Assembly (NCBI RefSeq): GCF_040412425.1
Contig: NC_089743.1
Span: forward strand, 91,540,403 to 91,604,402
Direction: 5' to 3'
Length of the DNA stretch: 64,000 nucleotides
From: Macrobrachium rosenbergii
Taxonomy: Eukaryota > Arthropoda > Malacostraca > Decapoda > Palaemonidae
This document shows positions 29,227 through 41,314 of the stretch, one piece after another. Position 1 is the stretch's first letter. Each line of letters starts with the position of its first letter. The notes under the pieces were generated by a model. The model did no database searches. It had not been told where the DNA came from and worked only from the letters and a program-made list of their open reading frames with translations. Position numbers and translations under genes: made by a program.

Positions 29227-30750
29227 TCTGTGTTGTCCATTATATACTTTTAATATGAGCACGTGTCCATACACCCACATGACTGTTTTTTATTCGTTTA
29301 ACCTGTTTGACTTTATAGGACTAACATCTAACTTCTAATGTTAATCATTTACCAACGCCTTATCCAAAGTTATAGTTACACCTTGCGAGAGAGGTAACCA
29401 TAATGTTGGTTTTGATCCTTCCTTTAATCTTGGCTAGATTTTTTTGTATTGGTTCTCCAAACAACTACTTAAGGTTCTTTCAAATGTAGCTTCCTCTAAA
29501 TGCAAACTACACACGGTTGCCTTACGGGGCTGAAAAGTTCTTTCCTTTTACACAAATGTGTCAAGGAATTTCTCGTTTCCACGTGTTTGGTAACGCTATA
29601 AAAAGGTGCTCTTTTAACAAATGGGTAATACGAGCGCGAAAGAGCTTCACACTGAGTGCCAATTCGTTTATATACAAATGGCAGATACCATAGACGGTGG
29701 CCAGGTACTTCCTGACGTCAGAAATCGATCCGAGGTTTCCCTGCGTAGTAAAAGACACCTTTTTAGGTCACTGGTCGGTTGACCTGTATTGTAAGACCAG
29801 CATGCGAGCAGGATAATGCTGAAATGATATATACTTCAAGCACAGCAGTCGACGGGTCGATCATTGACAGCAAGGCGCGAAGTTCAGCAAAGCCCTTCCA
29901 GACATAGGCCTACACAACATTAACGGTGCTTTCTATACAAGGGAAAAAGCGTCAGCTTTGAAGATAGTAACCACGGTTCCCACCAGGAGTCTCAAAAGGA
30001 ATAAAACAACATTAACGGTGCTTTCATTCAGCACTGAAAGGTAAACTAGGGGTAAACAGGAGGAAAAGCTTTCTGAAAGCTTGTCAGCATTTGAGGTAGA
30101 AGATAATCAAAATTACAACAGGTGGCTGGATTAACAAAGGAGTCTCAACAGAATAAAATGTAACATAAAGATTCTGAAGCGAAGGTTAATAGCAAAGCGA
30201 AAATCAAAGAGGTATTCATAATATCTTGCATCACCCCAGATGCGCTGTCGAAGTTTCCATATTGGTGTGGGCCCTTTGCACAAAGGTTGAAGTGTTTAAA
30301 GGAGTTAGAAAGATCAAGAGACTTGGCGTGGACCTCTAGACTCGAACCACCCAACGAGACACGCATCAAGGAAGCTCATTTGATGCTCGGAGCTAAAAGT
30401 GAAATGACTTGACTTTTTCTGACAGATATTTTGTGATTCGTTGCGATGAGGAGAAATGGGGTTTATCGCATGCTGAAACAATGATAAAATAAAAAAAAAT
30501 CACTTATCAAAGCATAGAGAATGTTCAGTAACTTGCTTGTAACAAAGAACAGAAAACAAAATATAGAAGTGTTTCTTATCCATAGTATCTCTTTCTGTCA
30601 CTTGAAGAAAAAAATATGGTTATTTTTATCATCAGCGGCATTCGTGTGGCTTTTCAATCATCGGCAATGACAGAAGAAGAGTCAGTTATGCCAATATGTC
30701 AGATAAGATATCAACAAGCGCAAGATGTTTGGCACAACAACTGTAATTTG

Positions 30751-30756
<6 letters not shown>
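29227..30756. other. Unassigned sequence
   Basis: The only structure seen is a 20-bp direct repeat (ACAACATTAACGGTGCTTTC at 29915 and 30006) and a family A head fragment near 30026-30080 (CATTCAGCACTGAAAGG, AACAGGAGGAAAAGC). No gene recognised. Confidence 0.5.

Positions 30757-30825
<69 letters not shown>
30757..30825. repeat. (AT)n microsatellite
   Basis: AT run of about 69 bp flanking element C. Confidence 0.95.
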
Positions 30826-30829
<4 letters not shown>

Positions 30830-30946
30830 CAACATACAATCACGTGTGTAACAGAAATACATTTCTGACACACCAGGATCGAACCCAGGTATTTCAGTTG
30901 GCAGCGAACCTTGCCTTTCCATTGAAATACCTGGGTTTGATCCTGA
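30826..30946. repeat. Element C copy 1, tRNA-like hairpin between AT runs
   Basis: It starts AAATCAACATACAATCACGT and AAATACATTTCTGAC, shared with 55272-55395. It contains GGATCGAACCCAGGTATTTC and, 30 bp on, its near reverse complement GAAATACCTGGGTTTGATCC. The B-box-like GGGTTTGATCC suggests tRNA ancestry. Confidence 0.6.
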
Positions 30947-30953
30947 AATTTAT

Positions 30954-30956
<3 letters not shown>

Positions 30957-31033
<77 letters not shown>
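30957..31033. repeat. (AT)n microsatellite
   Basis: AT run of about 77 bp. Confidence 0.95.
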
Positions 31034-31038
<5 letters not shown>

Positions 31039-32812
31039 GTATGTATGTATGTATAATATTCACCTACCTAATATTTTTCCAAAATTTCAGAAAAAATGTC
31101 TCAGCCTATATTCATTCTCCAAAAACCAAATATCTATTTGGTTTAGTCCGTCCGAATATTTCGCTTTCGGACAAAAATTATTAAGAAATGAATAACAATA
31201 CGAGAAAAGAATATTTCTAGTCCTATGCGATATGACACTGAAATGTCATATCATCAAACATTTCTGGTAAGATGAAGAACATTGTCAAGTCGCTGTTCGT
31301 TTTCAACTGAAAATCCAATTTGCAGCAGAATAAATAAAAACAAATTTTTATTCCATAACGTCTAAGAATATATATAAATCATGAGTTTACTTTTGCAAAA
31401 CTCGAGAGAACTTAAACGTCGCTCTCCGCTTTGAAATGGGAAGTTTTTTATTTCATAATATTTGAAAGTTACCTTTTATAAAGCCTCTCTCTATTAGTTT
31501 TGCATTGAAAAAATATATATTTACAATGTAGAAAATAACGTCTGTTACTTCATACGATCCGCAAATTACACCCACGCATATCGTTCCTAAACTGAAGGAT
31601 GTTTACGCAGGGGTTCGGTATTAGATAAAAAAATGTATAAAATTTATAATCTATTTCAGACGATCAATAGATTTTAGTGTTTCAGCTCACCTCCGTCAGG
31701 AACTCCTCTACGTCGCTGTTCCTTTTCGAATAAGAACGCCATTCAATAAGCTGACGAAAGCTATTTATCCTAATGTATTTCACAAGACCTTGAAATTACA
31801 TCTCCGGAGTATAATTTGGCAAAAATCGAGCAACTGGTTACCCCGCTCTTCATTTTCTGCCGCTGCACGAAACCGGTTGCAAGGGCGACAGAACTCTTCG
31901 TCCTCGATAACCCTTCGTGACGCCACGATCTGCACCGACGTCGAGGTCACCAAAGGACGAGGGATTGTTAATGCTATTACAGACGTCCAGAGCTACTGTT
32001 TACACAGTCAAGTAAACATAAATAAATAATGAAAGTTCACGATGCAGTGTTTGGTTGGGTGACGGTGATGAAAACCTAGACTCAACTGGTGTGTGAGCTT
32101 CTTGATCATCCGTGGTGCAGGTCATAGGTCTATTGATCTCTTCCCGATACTTGGTGAAATAGGATGGGTAACACCTCCTGTGGCTACCTCTTCGCCAGTC
32201 TTGAATACTCGGTAATATTGTTTTGGTCTCAGTAACTACCATGACAGTCAGTTAGTATATATTTCTTTCCTTTCGTCTTTCGTATTTCATCCATACATAT
32301 TCAAAACATCTTGCCTTGACGCCTTATTCATTCATTGATATTTTGCCAAATAAATAGTCAATTTTATTTAATGACATCCAGCAGGAATAAAAGATAACTG
32401 CCCTTGACCTCAAGAAAGAGTCTCAGTAGAAATCTGTCCTATATTAGAGGGTCCACAACAGCCCACCAGTTGCTTTCTGTCTCAGAACGTGGTACGTAAA
32501 TATACCAAACCACTGACTGCTGAAAATAATACGATTATGATAAAGAAAAAGAGGAATCCATTAAAGGAAACCAATATATCTTGCGTTCTGCTTCTATGTA
32601 ATAGTGTTGCAAGCAATATTTGCATTCTCATGTGATGCTGGCAAACCTCTCTCTCTCTCTCTCTCCATTCCCGTCGATGACCACACTTGTTGCAACACAA
32701 GACTGCATAAACAGATTAATAAATAAATGAAAGCAAACTCTGGCGACTCATTGTCCTCTGTTCCTTTCCCTTTGATAACGTAAGGCTGGTTAATTAAACA
32801 AAGACATCGTAG

Positions 32813-32854
<42 letters not shown>

Positions 32855-33969
32855 GGACGTCATTGATGTTTGTTTCCTTGCTATTAATTGATCTATGATT
32901 ACGCTATTTTTACTCCTCCCTTTTATCATTCCTTTTATCTGTTGCCATGTAATTCAGATGTATCACAATCATGACAGTCACCGATACTGCCTTCAATCAT
33001 TATCATTCTAACGAAATACATATCCACCACAGTGATCTTATTATTATGAAAAACATTCCCCTTTTTTTTCTTATTTCACAACAAGGCTGTTGTGCTTGCG
33101 GCCGTAACTGGACTGTACATGAGAAGAACTTAGAGGCCAACATTAAGCTGCAAGCTTTCAGCGATTTATTCTCATCCACGGCTACAAACTCTCGTGGGAT
33201 GTCTGTGGTCAGGCAGGACCTTGGACCCCTTCCAAGTAGTGTATTGGAGATGTGGCAACGCCGCTGAGATGTGGTGGGGGAGGAGGGGAGGGTCGGTATT
33301 ACATGGTCCTGATGGGAGGTGAACAATCTGTATTATTATTTCACCGAGGTATTCTGGCTAATTTCAGAATCGTAATCGTGAACGGTTGAATGGATGGGTC
33401 TGGATGCCTTTCGCTGTTATTAATAGTCTCCGGATGAAAGCTGTAATGGCGACGAGCAATGTCGATCTGGCGGCGTCAGGCATCGACTTCGAGTGGGGAA
33501 AGAGAGAAAGAGAGGGGGACATTTAAAGGCTACGCGAAAGCCGTAGCGACTAAGTGTCTGTCACGTCGCGTTCGAGTACTCACCTACCGATTACCGCCCT
33601 TTGCCGGAAAATCCGAGGCCGGAATTCTTCCTTTTTTCAGTATTGACGAGAACTCAGCTGCCGTTGTGTATTAATACAGTCACCATAGCACCAGTCTTGT
33701 ACAGTACCTGGCGCCAAGTCACGTCTGTGGGTCGCTCTCTCTCTCCATCCAAGCGATTTACATACAAAATATATAAAACCTATCACTGACCACCTGTTCG
33801 TTGTGGTTGTCATTGCTCCCATAAAGGTCGTAGTAGGGTTCCTCCGACACCATACATGCCAGTCTTCTATCCCTGGGATAGATAAGAAACCAACAAAAAC
33901 CGTCGAGAATCGGCCTGAGAAGACCGACGACTTATTGAGCTGGATTCGAGTACGACACCATAACCACCG
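31034..33969. other. Intergenic region upstream of gene 2
   Basis: Holds (CT)n runs at 32646-32665 and 32814-32851. Short open frames (31790-32029 and 32971-33267) show no recognised domain. The stretch 33440-33960 is less AT-rich and may include the promoter and 5' UTR of gene 2; a TATAAAA lies at 33772. Confidence 0.45.
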
Positions 33970-34059
33970 ATGATGTGCGCGTTCATGACACCCGTCCTCA
34001 AAAATGACTGGGAGGTGTATAAAACCAGTCGGTCAAGGAACAGTTCGGAGAGCTCGGCG
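33970..34059 (+). CDS. Gene 2 exon 1
   Basis: The start is ATGATG after CACCG. It encodes 30 residues and ends in Ser-Ala before a consensus GTGAGT donor, phase 0. Reading through the donor stays open for 53 more codons but becomes low in complexity. Confidence 0.6.
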
Positions 34060-34835
34060 GTGAGTATTTTGCTCTTTCCACTCTTTTGGAAATATTGGAA
34101 ATATCTTGTTGTTATATCAACCCCTCCCTCTTTCCCCCCCCATCTTCCTCCCTCATCACGTTTCACGCCCCGTTTCTTCCTAGAACGGATGTTTTACGTG
34201 ACACCCCTCTCTGGTCATTGAGTTTTAAATTCCTTACGTGTTTTGATCGATGATAAAACCATTTAGCAACGGCTAGTTCATGCATGGCTTCGTTTCTGGT
34301 ACGATTAAATCCTAGGAGGCAATTGTTCATTCATTGATCTAGTAACTCGCGTCCATTCACATACAGCCGTAGTGGAAATTTCCACTTTAACCTCAATGAC
34401 TCGAATATTAGCTTGCCTCCCTCCCAGCTGTCTGGGTGTTTGCGTTTATTATGTTATTCAGTCTATTTAACAGTTTATGACCTCATTTAGAACGTTAATT
34501 AGGTTGAAATGATTACCGTTTATAAGGTTTACTTAAAAAAAAAAAGTGACAATTTTCGAAACAATATTATTGATTGTAATTAGTAACTACTGAAGTGATG
34601 GCAATAAAATTAAGCCTCAGTAGCAATAACAGCAGTCGTAATTCAGTATTAATGTCATACTGATTAAGATAATGAAAAAGTAACCCATTGGAACTAAGTG
34701 GGCGTTTGAAAACGAGGCGTTGCTTAACGTATATATCATGTTTGTTGGAACGTGCTGGATCATGTGATTGATTAGTCAGTGATGGAAACGTCTAGAAGTT
34801 TGTTAATGGATATACTGTATATCCTCTCTCTCACC

Positions 34836-34893
<58 letters not shown>

Positions 34894-35029
34894 CATATGT
34901 TATATTTGGGTGCGAGTGTGTGCTTGTGTTAAATCATGCAAAATTATCTATCACAAAACATCTCTGAAAGATAATTTTACATTTACCACACGCGCGCACG
35001 TATACATACATATACATATATATACAGGT

Positions 35030-35087
<58 letters not shown>

Positions 35088-35712
35088 AGAGAGGAGAGAA
35101 AAAGAAGCGTTCTATTTCAAGTAGTGTCATCACCCCGTATCAAAAAAAAAAAGACAGTTTTTTGTCAATATATAGAACTATTTTGTCAATACACTGAACT
35201 ATTTAACAAGAAGTTTACAATCGTAGACAGACAATGAGAGTGTGTCAATTCGTCAAGTTCCGGAAAAACCACAAAACAGGATCCCAACGAGACGTGGTCA
35301 GTGTTACCAGGTTTCCGTGACCTTCCTTCATGAAAGATTCATGGTTTTCTTAATAAAAGCGTTTTAAATATCCAGTCTTTGAAAAAACACGTACTTCCCA
35401 GCTTATAATGTGGTGTACTAGGCATACTTACGTGATATAATGGGAGAAATTTTATGTGCTTATCTAATCACTTGTTTAGTTCACACCAAAATTTTTTGGA
35501 GGTTTCATTTTTTCCAAAGACTTTGGTAAGCCAAGAGGCTCCTTGACTTGAAGAGCTAACGTTAGTACGCTTGTTTATGTTCGTATATCAATGAGATCGT
35601 GCAGTTATATATTACGCACGCATGTTTTATAGAAGTGAGTGTGAATGGAATTATATTTTTGTCTTGTTGCAAGTTAGACGGAAGCGTTTGACACTTGAAT
35701 GGGGAATTAGAC

Positions 35713-35778
<66 letters not shown>

Positions 35779-36213
35779 GGTGCCGTGTGGAAGGGTGAGG
35801 GGACTTGTCCCGAATGGAAGCTTCAGAGAAAGTTTTGGTAGCAAGTCTGGAGATAATTAAGTTTTCGCAACTCGAGGCCTAAGTCAGTTTCGACATTAAC
35901 TTTTAATTAATGTGAATAGTTTTGCGAGCAGCTTTTTTTTTTTTTATCAGTTTTATAGACCTGTGTTTCTCATTCACAGCAAATTGTATTTTTGTTTTAG
36001 CTGGTGTTAATTTAGTGAGTTCTTGCAGGATACTTATACCTCTTATACATCCGAATAAAGCTTGTAAAGTGACTTTATTTACTTAAACGTACACTTTATT
36101 TACTTAAATGTGGGAGTGTTAGGGAATATAGGCTAAAGAGGGAAACTCGTTCTTTCAGAAGACCTGATTTCAAATCTAACTTTGTTTTGTTATTACGAAG
36201 TAGGCCAATCAGC

Positions 36214-36254
<41 letters not shown>

Positions 36255-36545
36255 CCAGAACCCAGGAGTACTGCGTTCAAGTAACCGGTTCGCTGATAGA
36301 CGATATCCTTCAGGAACAAGGGCCATAAAAATGTCCTGTATTCATGATGAAGCCGCGACCCCCGGGGGGGGGGGGGAGCCGCTGCCATACAAGGGAAGAG
36401 GAAGAAGAAGAAGAAGAGGAAGAAAAGATGAGGATGGATACCGAGCGTAGTACCATCTACTTAATATGGAGGGATAGGAGTCACATGGTTGCCGCGTGAA
36501 CCGCAAACGGTCTAGAACTGGTTATGTTAATGTGTGTTGTTTTCG

Positions 36546-36597
<52 letters not shown>

Positions 36598-37817
36598 TAT
36601 TTGTTTGCATTCCTCTTTGTTTTTGCTACACAAGATCAGCTGAACCCAATGTCTAGACTATTAGCCAACATACAATAAAGAATAAGAAATGGACATAATG
36701 GCTATTGCTTTGGGCTATCTCACTGGTCGGTGTCCCCCGGGTATGGGTCTAGACTCCTGAACGTTCTTTTCACAAGCAAAAGGTTCTTGCGCCAACTTGC
36801 ACTAGTAAGGCACATGCTGTAAATTCCTAGTTTGCCTTTGGAATCGAGAACTTTAATTCCAAGTTTGCTTGTGTAGTTAGTGGAGAACTTTAATTCCCAG
36901 TGTGCTGTGGTCGAGAACTTGAATTCCCAATGTGCCTATGTAGTCGATAACTTGAATTCTTAGTGTGCCTTTGTAGTTGAGAACTTGAATTCCTAATGTG
37001 CCTATGTAGTCGAGAACTTGAATTCCCAATGTGCCTATGTAGTCGATAACTTGAATTCTTAGTGTGCCTTTGTAGACGAGAACTTGAAATCCCAGTGTGC
37101 CTATGTAGTGGAGAGCATGAATTCCCAGTGCGCCTATGTAGTCGAGAAATTGAAATCCCAGTGTGCCTTTGTATTCCAGAACTTGAATTCTCAATATGCC
37201 TTTGTATTCGAGAACTTGAATTCCCAATGCGCCTTTGTAGTCGAGAACTTGAATTCCAAATGTGCCTTTATGTAGTTGAGAACTTGAATTCCCAGTGTGC
37301 CTATGTAGTCGAGAAATTGAATTCCCACTGTGCCTGTGTAGTGAGAACTTGAATTCCCAGTGTGCCTATTTAGTCCAGAAATTGAATTCCCAGTGTGCCT
37401 ATGTAGTCGAGAAATTGAATTCCCAATATGCCTATGCAATTAGTCGAGAACATTAGGAAACCACCCCTCAGTGGGGGCGAAAGGGGTCTCGAAAAACAAA
37501 AACATTTCTATTGAGTCTACAATTATTATTATTCTTTCCGTTCATAGGTGTCTGTGCCTTCCAACCAGCGCTCTCGATCTGGCCACGCCCGGAGAAGGGG
37601 AATAGGCGAGACAGGACGCAGCTTCTCCTACCACGCCCCCGCCCACGGGCGCAATGACATCGTGTACGTTGGTTCACCTCCAAGGGCCTACCACATGTCC
37701 ACCAAGAACTCCAGATACGCCTCAAGGACGTCCATAGATCCTATTTCAGCCAGTGAGTCTTGGTTGTACTGGGGTACACCCATACGGCGGTGTATGACTG
37801 ATATTCTGAGGGTGGAT

Positions 37818-37886
<69 letters not shown>

Positions 37887-38667
37887 ATATCTTAGTACAG
37901 TCTATGTACTAGTGTATTCCTTCTCTGTAATTACCACCATGGTCATAAAATCATCAGTATGAAGATTTTTAGTATACATCGTTGAGCAGAAAAGAATAAA
38001 ATGTAAATGTGACTGATTATTGTATTAATATTTGATATCCTGACTGCATTTACTTATTTAATCACTTATTCCAGATACAATGAGCCCACCCAAGAGTCCT
38101 AACGGGACCAAGAGTGCCGGACCCCCAAAAAGTCCTTCCGCAGTTTCCCTCTCAAAATTCCACAACAAGGTAAAGGATTTATAAGTACTGTCAGAGAATT
38201 TGAGTTTTTTCTTAGATTTTTAGGGGTTTTGGGGGCCATTTTAAAACTGATATGAGTTTATTGGTTTTGTCCGTGGTTGTGAAAAGTTCAGAAGATTCTG
38301 TCGTTGATGATAGGGACCTTATTGGAGATTTTGACTTTGGATAGTGATAATTAACAATCTGACAAAAAAGGCATGCATGAAATGTATATTTTTTTCAGAG
38401 TTTTGAAGTTTTTTGGAGATTTTTAGAGTTTTGGGGGCCATTTTAAAACTGGTGTTGTGAGTTTATTAGTTTTTTCTGTGGTTGTCAGAAGTCCAGAAGG
38501 TTCTGTCATTGATGATAGGAGCCTTACTGGAGATTTTGATCAAAAGGCATGCATGAAACATATATTGTTTCTGGTTGCAGGTGATGGACAAGTTGAAAAA
38601 CGTTCTACACCTGAAGGACAACAGCGGAGAAGAACAGGAACAAGAGGACACCAGAGGCCAGTCATGA
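33970..38667 (+). CDS. Gene 2: unrecognised 158-residue Ser/Pro-rich basic protein (four exons)
   Basis: Model: 33970-34059, 37548-37752, 38075-38169, 38581-38667. This totals 477 nt with matching phases at all three junctions and TGA at 38665-38667. The product starts MMCAFMTPVLKNDWEVYKTS and continues with an Arg/Ser-rich stretch (RSRSGHARRRG). It then has an aromatic/charged block (SFSYHAPAHGRNDIVYVGSP), a Pro-Lys segment (MSPPKSPNGTK, GPPKSPS) and a C-terminal amphipathic piece (KFHNKVMDKLKNVLHLKD) ending in an acidic tail (GEEQEQEDTRG). There is no signal peptide, membrane segment or catalytic motif. Repeated S/T-P sites suggest a phosphorylated, largely disordered regulatory or adaptor protein; that is inference. 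I do not recognise the family. More 5' exons or isoforms are possible. Confidence 0.7.
34839..34888. repeat. (AT)n microsatellite
   Basis: Uninterrupted AT run in gene 2 intron 1. Confidence 0.95.
35033..35080. repeat. (AT)n microsatellite
   Basis: Uninterrupted AT run in gene 2 intron 1. Confidence 0.95.
35715..35775. repeat. (GA)n microsatellite
   Basis: GA run of about 61 bp in gene 2 intron 1. Confidence 0.95.
36216..36250. repeat. (CA)n microsatellite
   Basis: CA run of about 35 bp in gene 2 intron 1. Confidence 0.95.
36549..36594. repeat. (CT)n microsatellite in gene 2 intron 1
   Basis: CT run of about 46 bp. The same 3.5-kb intron also has (AT)n at 34839-34888 and 35033-35080, (GA)n at 35715-35775, (CA)n at 36216-36250 and a G run near 36364-36376. 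Confidence 0.95.
36845..37448 (+). repeat. 33-bp tandem array in gene 2 intron 1
   Basis: About 18 units of GTGCCTATGTAGTCGAGAAC plus TTGAATTCCCAGT, each with an EcoRI-like GAATTC. It lies 100 bp upstream of exon 2. The 33-bp period, a multiple of three, gives spurious open frames on both strands (repeats of CAYVVENLNSQ and LDYIGTLGIQV). Confidence 0.9.
37548..37752 (+). CDS. Gene 2 exon 2
   Basis: The acceptor is TTCTTTCCGTTCATAG and the donor GTGAGT (37753). It enters in phase 0 and leaves in phase 1. It encodes VSVPSNQRSRSGHARRRGIG, then GRSFSYHAPAHGRNDIVYVG, then SPPRAYHMSTKNSRYASRT. GC content is well above the flanking introns, which supports coding. Confidence 0.78.
37821..37882. repeat. 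(CT)n microsatellite in gene 2 intron 2
   Basis: CT run of about 62 bp, 70 bp downstream of the exon 2 donor. Confidence 0.95.
38075..38169 (+). CDS. Gene 2 exon 3
   Basis: The acceptor is AATCACTTATTCCAG and the donor GTAAAG. Two bases complete a split Asn codon. It encodes TMSPPKSPNGTKSAGPPKSP and then SAVSLSKFHNK, leaving in phase 0. Confidence 0.78.
38210..38580 (+). repeat. Imperfect tandem duplication (about 202 bp) in gene 2 intron 3
   Basis: GGGGGCCATTTTAAAACTG occurs at 38231 and 38433, 202 bp apart. The following text is also duplicated: GAGTTTATT(A/G)GTTTT, CTGT(C/T/G)-TTGATGATAGG, GGAGATTTTGA and AGGCATGCATGAAA. The second copy ends at the acceptor of exon 4. The first ends in a similar TTTTTTTCAG at about 38399, a vestigial acceptor. 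Confidence 0.8.
38581..38667 (+). CDS. Gene 2 exon 4 and stop codon
   Basis: The acceptor is TTGTTTCTGGTTGCAG. It encodes VMDKLKNVLHLKDNSGEEQE, then QEDTRGQS and TGA. The Val-Met-Asp-Lys-Leu start continues an amphipathic helix begun in exon 3. Confidence 0.78.
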   Translation: MMDKLKNVLHLKDNSGEEQEQEDTRGQS

Positions 38668-40211
38668 GAACGAAAGTGCCCCAGCAACGCCGTCCTTCAG
38701 ACGAGACGCAAGGGCGTGGCGTGACAAGTACAGAAGATTGTTTTTATTTGATGATGTGAAGTGTGAACGTTGGAAGTGCAGCTCTTGGAAGCTGCGGGAG
38801 AAAATGTTGGCAACGCCTTTGTTTTTCCATAGATTCAGAAGAAAGTCGTGTGCTGTGTGTGTGTGCGTGCGTCAGATCTGCAAAACGTATCAGAAGTGAC
38901 AATTGATTTCCCAGACTTTAAGGTTGAATGCATTTTGAAAGTATTCAGAAATTGGTAACCAGTGCTGTTCACTGTGTGGTGATAAACTGATTCAGTTACA
39001 ATTGGGAAACATTACAGTCCGATGCAAAAATGAAAGAACTGCTGATGTCAGTGAAATGTGATGTGAAAGTTAAGTGTTTGTATTGGATAAGTACTCAACA
39101 TAATCTACATACTGTTATTGGACAGAGTGATTCGACTCGCCAGAAACTTTCAATGGAAAATTATTCTTGGAAAAATTTGGAAAAGACTAAGATTTTTCAA
39201 TGGAAAATTATTTCTTGGAAATTTGGAAAAGACTATGATTTTTCACAAGTTCAAAAGTTTTAAGTTAAAACTAACGTATTCTCACCCTAAAAGCCTCAAG
39301 GTTAAAAATAAAAATTACCCTTCAAGAATGTTGCAGATCGAAATTCTGAACTGAGAGAAGAAAATGCTTCTTCATGAAATTATGGTGATGGACCAGTGGT
39401 ATCTTTTTTTTGTTTTGGTACTTAAACTGCAATGAGGGCTTCGCTTATCGATCCAACCAGCGATGGAAGAGGGCCAGCGAAAACTCAACTACCTCTTTCG
39501 AACAGTCTCCCCATGAGAGAGACTGAGTGGTTGACACCGCAGTCTAATCTGGTGTCAAAAAAGGGTCATGACGACCAATCGTGAGACCACGAGCGGAAGT
39601 TGTTTCAAGTTTATCCTGATGTATTGTGGATAAACAGCAATTTGCAACCTAAACCTACATTTATGAAGAGATGACTGAGGAAGTACATCAGACCCGGTCT
39701 CTGAATCTTGGTTCTCTGTGTAGACCTAAGGTAGAACTAACAGAATGTAAGTCTGGTTGTTTTATTCGAATAACGCAAAGGATTGCTGTTTAGGTTGAAG
39801 CTTTCAATTTCAAAAAGTAATCTCTTGCTTCAGGTCATCATTGCCAAGTGTGACGACCTTGAAATGCTAAACAGGCCTTATGTATATAGTGAAAACTTAA
39901 AACATTTCTGAGCCTCCTAACCGCTGACGTAAATTTTTGTACAGTTCCTTGCTGAGGAACTCGAGTAGTCCATACAGAAAGCTTTGATAGGCCACAGGGA
40001 GTCTCCAGGGGCTGCCTGTAATCCTCAGAGGGTCTCATTTCTGTATAATGTCAAAAGCAGTGCTTGCGTGACCTCTGGTCGAAGGTCGTTTGAAGAATTG
40101 AGCTTCCGGTTAGAATGAAATGGAGACTAATGGAACAACTGCCTATAAGAATCCAGGTCTTGTTGTCGTTGCTCTTGTAAGATATTTATATTTAAAAGTC
40201 TTCTTAGAGAT

Positions 40212-40215
<4 letters not shown>

Positions 40216-40271
<56 letters not shown>
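40216..40271. repeat. (AT)n microsatellite
   Basis: Uninterrupted AT run. Confidence 0.95.
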
Positions 40272-40274
<3 letters not shown>

Positions 40275-41236
40275 CTTCATATTTGTTACTGACAACTTGA
40301 TAATATAATATTCAGAGTTCTAGTTTTGAGTTTTTGGATTTATACAGAACGTACCAGAATTTACACAGAAAGAGAACATTTTTTGATACTAGATTTTTTA
40401 GTAGGGTAGAAACTAAAAAAAAAAAAAGTATTCTTAGCTGATGTAAATAGTGAGGTGTTCAAAATATATATCTATATAAATATACGAATATAATATACAC
40501 AGTCGTCAGAGGTGATGGTAACGAATATTTTTTTTTTTTAAACTTAAGTGAGAATTCGGAATGGATGGGAATGAGGCCTTGTTGGATCGTGGAATGGGAA
40601 TGGTTGTCTGTATCACGCGGTCGCAACTTACGCTTGTAAACCACACGTGTACCTGTTAGCAAAACAAATACCTTACGTATTACTGTTATTGTGATTATAA
40701 CTACTACTACTCATTATTATCATTATGCAGCTACAATAGATTTCGAGAACGCTGTCTGACTGTCGACTTACTACTGTCAGTGTCTGTCAGTAGGCGGCTC
40801 ATGACAGTAGTGCTCGAAATGACAGTCCTTCACGATATTAAAAAAAGTTGATTATGCAGCAAATCTATTTAGGAAACTTAACTGTAGGCTTCGTTATTCA
40901 CACACACAAAATCCTTTGGAAGTAGAGAACGTGAGCGAGACACTTTTTTTTTATATAAGTGTCATTCTTGTACTTACTAATCCGAACACTTCACAACCTA
41001 ACTGAGAGAGTGAGTTCGAAGCTCCGAAGTTTCTCTCTAACGTCAGCTCGTTTTCAAAGATGCCGGTTTTGGGGTTCAGGTACTGAGAGATGATTGGGTT
41101 TCAGGTGTTGCGATGGAAGAGCTCAATCTTTATCTTTGCCGCAGTCAGTTAGAATTATTATTATAATTTTTTTTTTTTTTTTTTGTAGATGGATTTAATG
41201 TACGATGGAATGTTTATATACATGTATGTATGTATG

Positions 41237-41239
<3 letters not shown>

Positions 41240-41310
<71 letters not shown>
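41240..41310. repeat. (AT)n microsatellite
   Basis: AT run preceded by a short (GTAT)n tract. Confidence 0.95.

Positions 41311-41314
<4 letters not shown>

Noticed and set aside
33003..33326. 107-codon minus-strand frame and 98-codon plus-strand frame at 33.0-33.3 kb
   Set aside because: Both are open over the same DNA, neither shows a domain, and no splice sites support either.
34018..34045. TATAAAA followed by an initiator-like ACAGTTC inside gene 2 exon 1
   Set aside because: It would leave a non-coding first exon of only about 18 nt before the donor and spacing is short (24 bp). The TAT-AAA codons in frame explain it better.
36877..37352. Frames with LDYIGTLGIQV or CAYVVENLNSQ repeats
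   Set aside because: Translation of the 33-bp array in gene 2 intron 1, open on both strands.
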